Notes under the pieces: generated by a model
What the model saw: only the letters and a program-made list of their open reading frames with translations
The model's database searches: none
What the model was told of the DNA's origin: nothing
Shown here: positions 61,442-64,000 of the stretch, one piece after another
Numbering within the stretch: the first letter of the stretch is position 1
How the letters are laid out: each line of letters opens with the position of its first letter
Position numbers and translations under genes: made by a program
Assembly (NCBI RefSeq): GCF_000178955.2
Contig: NC_016631.1
Location: 5,704,001 to 5,768,000, forward strand
Length of the DNA stretch: 64,000 nt
DNA from: Granulicella mallensis MP5ACTX8
GTDB lineage: Bacteria > Acidobacteriota > Terriglobia > Terriglobales > Acidobacteriaceae
Direction: 5' to 3'

Positions 61442-62722
61442 TTACGAGCCGTGCAGCAGCAGGTGCATCGCGATAGCACCCCCCAGCGCGACGAATAGAG
61501 CAATAGGCATAGCGACGATGCCGACCTTCAGGAAATCCCAAAAGCTCACATCCAGCTTCTCCTTGCGCAGGGCGAGCAGCCAGAGGATGGTTGCGAGCGA
61601 TCCTGTGACGGAAAGGTTGGGCCCCAGATCAATTCCGATCAGCACCGCATTCGCGAGCAAGCCCTTCGCCTGTGCAGCATGCAAGGTCGCCCCTGCAATC
61701 AAACCGAGCGGAAGATTGTTCACGAGATTGTTCGCAATGCCTACCGCGTACCCGACGACCAGGGTGCCTGCTACCGCGGGAAGGTTTTGCGCCCAGGCCA
61801 GCCAGGTCTGCGTCAACTTCAGCGCGCCCTGGCTCTCGACCGCGTCCACCAGGAGAAACAATCCTGCGACGAGAACCAAGGTTCCCCAACTAATCTCGGC
61901 GGCCAGCTTGAGCGGGTTGCTCTTCGCCTTGATCGAAACAATGGCTGTAATCACCAGGGCCGCAAGGCAGGTAGGAAGTCCCAAATCCTTCCTCATCGCC
62001 GAGGCCGTCAGAAGAACGGCGATCATCACAGCCAGACCCGAGAGGACCAGCTTGCCGTTCGTGCTGAGAGGCGCGTCCTCAGCCTCGCTATCGATCGTCT
62101 CGCAGAGTTCTTTGCGAAACAGGAAGCGCATTACAAGATAGGTTGCGCCAATCGAAAGCAGCGACGGCACCCCAAACAAGGCGAGCCATTGTCCGAGCGG
62201 TGGCATCCCCGTATGGAAGACCACGAGGTTTGCGGGATTGGAGATCGGCAGCACGAACGACGCGGCATTCGCGATCAGGGCGCAGATAAAGAGATACGGA
62301 AGAGGTTGAATCTTTGCCTTCCGTATGGCGGTCAGAATCGCAGGTGTAAGAACCACCGCCGTCGCATCGTTCGACATGAAGATCGTGACCAGCGTTCCGA
62401 CGGCATACACCATCGTGAACAGCCGCGTACAGGAGCCCTTCGCACTTCGCACCGCGACCGATGAAACCCAGTCGAAGACGCCTTGCTCGCGTGCCAGTTC
62501 GGAGAGCAGCATCATGCCGATCAGGAAGAGATAGACGTCCGATCCCTCGGCCACGGCGTGCCCCGCAAGTGGCAGCGGAACGAGACGAAGAGCAACCAGC
62601 AGCAAAGCCCCACCGCTGATCCAATAGACCTCCGCAATGCCACGCGGGCGCACCAGCATCAGCAGGATGCTGAGCACCACGATGAGTGGCAAGAGAATAT
62701 GAGCTAGAGCAGGAGTAGGCAC
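61442..62722 (-). CDS. ArsB/NhaD-type anion permease
   Basis: A 426-residue inner-membrane carrier of the ion-transporter superfamily with about eleven segments. FMSNDATAVVLTPAIL and LPISNPANLVV, then NNLVNNLPLGLIAG and IDLGPNLSVTGSLATILWL, are the paired signature loops of arsenite permease ArsB. It probably extrudes arsenite/antimonite or carries another anion; no arsR or arsC is in the window, so the substrate is open. It converges with the MerC-like gene with 3 bases between stops. Confidence 0.82.
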   Translation of the reverse strand: MPTPALAHILLPLIVVLSILLMLVRPRGIAEVYWISGGALLLVALRLVPLPLAGHAVAEGSDVYLFLIGMMLLSELAREQGVFDWVSSVAVRSAKGSCTRLFTMVYAVGTLVTIFMSNDATAVVLTPAILTAIRKAKIQPLPYLFICALIANAASFVLPISNPANLVVFHTGMPPLGQWLALFGVPSLLSIGATYLVMRFLFRKELCETIDSEAEDAPLSTNGKLVLSGLAVMIAVLLTASAMRKDLGLPTCLAALVITAIVSIKAKSNPLKLAAEISWGTLVLVAGLFLLVDAVESQGALKLTQTWLAWAQNLPAVAGTLVVGYAVGIANNLVNNLPLGLIAGATLHAAQAKGLLANAVLIGIDLGPNLSVTGSLATILWLLALRKEKLDVSFWDFLKVGIVAMPIALFVALGGAIAMHLLLHGS

Positions 62723-62793
62723 CTAACCTTTTCTCCCGTACTTCAGTGCCCTCTCAACATGGCATCGTTGCAAAGAGTTTTCAGGCTCGCGAT

Positions 62794-64000
62794 TCATGCG
62801 GCCACTCCGGAAGGTGTCTTGGTTGAGGCTGGCTTGCTGCCAGCAGGGTCATCCTGTCTCAAGGTCTCCGGGATACCGAAAAGCAGCACCAGCACAGCGA
62901 ATATCGCTACCGCACCGAGGGAAAGGAAAGAGACGCTGTAACTAAAGTGTTGAATGATCTTCCCTCCAAAGGAAGTGCTGAGCGCCGCGCCCAACCCAAC
63001 GGCAGTAGCCAATCCTCCCTGTGCGAGATTGAAGCGGCCGGTGCCGCGCGTGCGATCCGCGACGACAAGCACCGAGACCACACCGAAGATGGCGTTCGCG
63101 ACACCATCGAGTAGCTGGATTGCGATAAGACCACCCTTGTTATGCGTCAGCGTATAGAGCAGCGCGCGAAACGGAAGCACACCGAAGCCCAGCAGCAGAA
63201 GAGGCTTTCTCCCGATACGATTCGCGAACCGGCCGATCGAAGAGGCAGAGAGCATAATCACAACCTGCGTGACCACAATGCAGGCGGACATGAACGGAGC
63301 AGCCGACGCACGCGCCCCTCCGGAGAGCATCTCACCAAGCTGCGGAAGCATGGCAGCGTTTGCGAAATGAAAGAGAAAAGCGCAGACCATAAAAAGCAGG
63401 AGAACCCTGTCGCCAAGAAGCGTCTGCATAACAGATGCAGTAGTTCCAGGCTCTCCCCCTTCAAGCCTCTCGCATCCTCCGCGTGCCAGTTCATAGTCAA
63501 TGTCATCACGCCGAATGGACGTCACCGAAAGAACCGTAGGAATCGTCAGGACAGCCGCGGAGATAAAGATAGTGCGGTTCCCCAGAAAGTGACTGACCAC
63601 GGCGATGAGAAGAGCACAGAAGACATTTCCCGCCGAGTTGAAGGATTGATTCTTTCCAAACTGCCGGTCGAAGAGAGACACGCCGACCAGCCCCATCGTG
63701 ATCGCCGCGAGTGTGGGCGCGAGGAATGGCCCAGCGCCGCCGATGAGAACCTGCGACGTATAGACCGCCCAGGGCTCGGCAGTCAGGCTCAGCAGAATTG
63801 CGCCCAGGGCGAGCACACCGCAGCCACAGATGAGAATCATCCGCTTGGAGCGCAGCTTATCGACCAGGGCACCTGCAGGGGTCTGCAGGGCAACGGTGAT
63901 GATGCCACCCAGCGTAAGGGCAACACCAACCCGTCCCGGCGCCCACCCTGCACCGGCGAGATAGGCGGCCAGAAAGGGACCGAGCCCGGTCTGCACATCG
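62794..64000 (-). CDS. MFS transporter, 5' end outside the window
   Basis: A major-facilitator protein of which 401 codons are visible; the frame is open to the window edge and the sequence begins within the first membrane segment (DVQTGLGPFLAAYLAG), so the start lies beyond 64000. Eleven or so membrane segments and a DRxxRKP-type loop equivalent (FANRIGRKPLL) are present. The C-terminus is complete (SKPASTKTPSG). Likely a small-molecule efflux carrier. Its stop is 71 bases from the ArsB-like start, same strand, so they may form an operon. Confidence 0.85.
   Translation of the reverse strand, partial: DVQTGLGPFLAAYLAGAGWAPGRVGVALTLGGIITVALQTPAGALVDKLRSKRMILICGCGVLALGAILLSLTAEPWAVYTSQVLIGGAGPFLAPTLAAITMGLVGVSLFDRQFGKNQSFNSAGNVFCALLIAVVSHFLGNRTIFISAAVLTIPTVLSVTSIRRDDIDYELARGGCERLEGGEPGTTASVMQTLLGDRVLLLFMVCAFLFHFANAAMLPQLGEMLSGGARASAAPFMSACIVVTQVVIMLSASSIGRFANRIGRKPLLLLGFGVLPFRALLYTLTHNKGGLIAIQLLDGVANAIFGVVSVLVVADRTRGTGRFNLAQGGLATAVGLGAALSTSFGGKIIQHFSYSVSFLSLGAVAIFAVLVLLFGIPETLRQDDPAGSKPASTKTPSGVAA

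Overview
The window is one 64 kb stretch of a GC-rich bacterial chromosome, most probably from Acidobacteriota, class Terriglobia (Granulicella/Edaphobacter/Terriglobus type). This placement is inferred from gene architectures, not from a marker alignment: an ABC-2 permease fused to an M1 metallopeptidase, a DUF3857/transglutaminase/TPR exoprotein, an Oar-like TonB-dependent receptor with an N-terminal carboxypeptidase-regulatory domain, a giant NHL-repeat exoprotein, and long palindromic intergenic repeats. About 55 protein genes are supported. I saw no rRNA, tRNA or CRISPR array.

Layout. 0.2-0.9 kb: rplU-rpmA with a terminator. 1.2-5.2 kb: two near-duplicate GT-C membrane glycosyltransferases flanking an NAD-dependent epimerase. 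5.5-10.5 kb: ABC ATPase, permease-M1 fusion, dUTPase. 10.8-17.8 kb: another polytopic GT-like protein, a TetR/metallo-beta-lactamase divergent pair with a candidate operator, a second metallo-beta-lactamase gene with a tandem operator-like repeat, a zinc-ribbon protein, rpsU, a gamma-carbonic-anhydrase-like protein and a VOC protein. 17.9-24.9 kb: transglutaminase/TPR protein, ferritin-like protein, an AT-richer patch with a trypsin-like protease, an ECF sigma/membrane-partner pair and a DUF6249 protein. 25.1-26.4 kb: an IS110-family element. 26.5-36.4 kb: hisS, DUF1287, aspS, tautomerase, rhomboid-like protein, M28 peptidase, a LysW-like zinc ribbon, and a Y-family polymerase. 36.6-41.9 kb: ABC exporter plus histidine kinase and response regulator, gluQ, a lipoprotein. 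42-53.5 kb: S9 peptidase, cysS, a PIN/UPF0175 toxin-antitoxin pair, an EamA exporter, a TonB receptor with a DUF2946-like partner, etfBA. 53.7-64 kb: NHL exoprotein, Tat amidase, then a probable metal/metalloid group (Cys-rich secreted protein, outer-membrane barrel, MerC-like, ArsB-like) and an MFS gene cut by the window edge.

The most interesting object is the IS110 element (25140-26388). The noncoding strip upstream of its transposase carries guide-like segments matching both halves of its own insertion site and both of its own ends, with a CT core at both junctions. This is the layout of an IS621-type bridge RNA. Its target is the end of a long palindromic repeat that occurs four times in this window alone, so the element seems programmed to land in a dispersed intergenic repeat. 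The transposase copy itself has a one-base deletion.

A second genome-level signal is a -10 hexamer placed 7-9 bases before the start codon, with no Shine-Dalgarno, at several genes (both glycosyltransferases, the carbonic-anhydrase-like gene, hisS, aspS), which suggests frequent leaderless mRNAs. A third is at least four families of long inverted repeats between genes, all ending in GTCAT...ATGAC.
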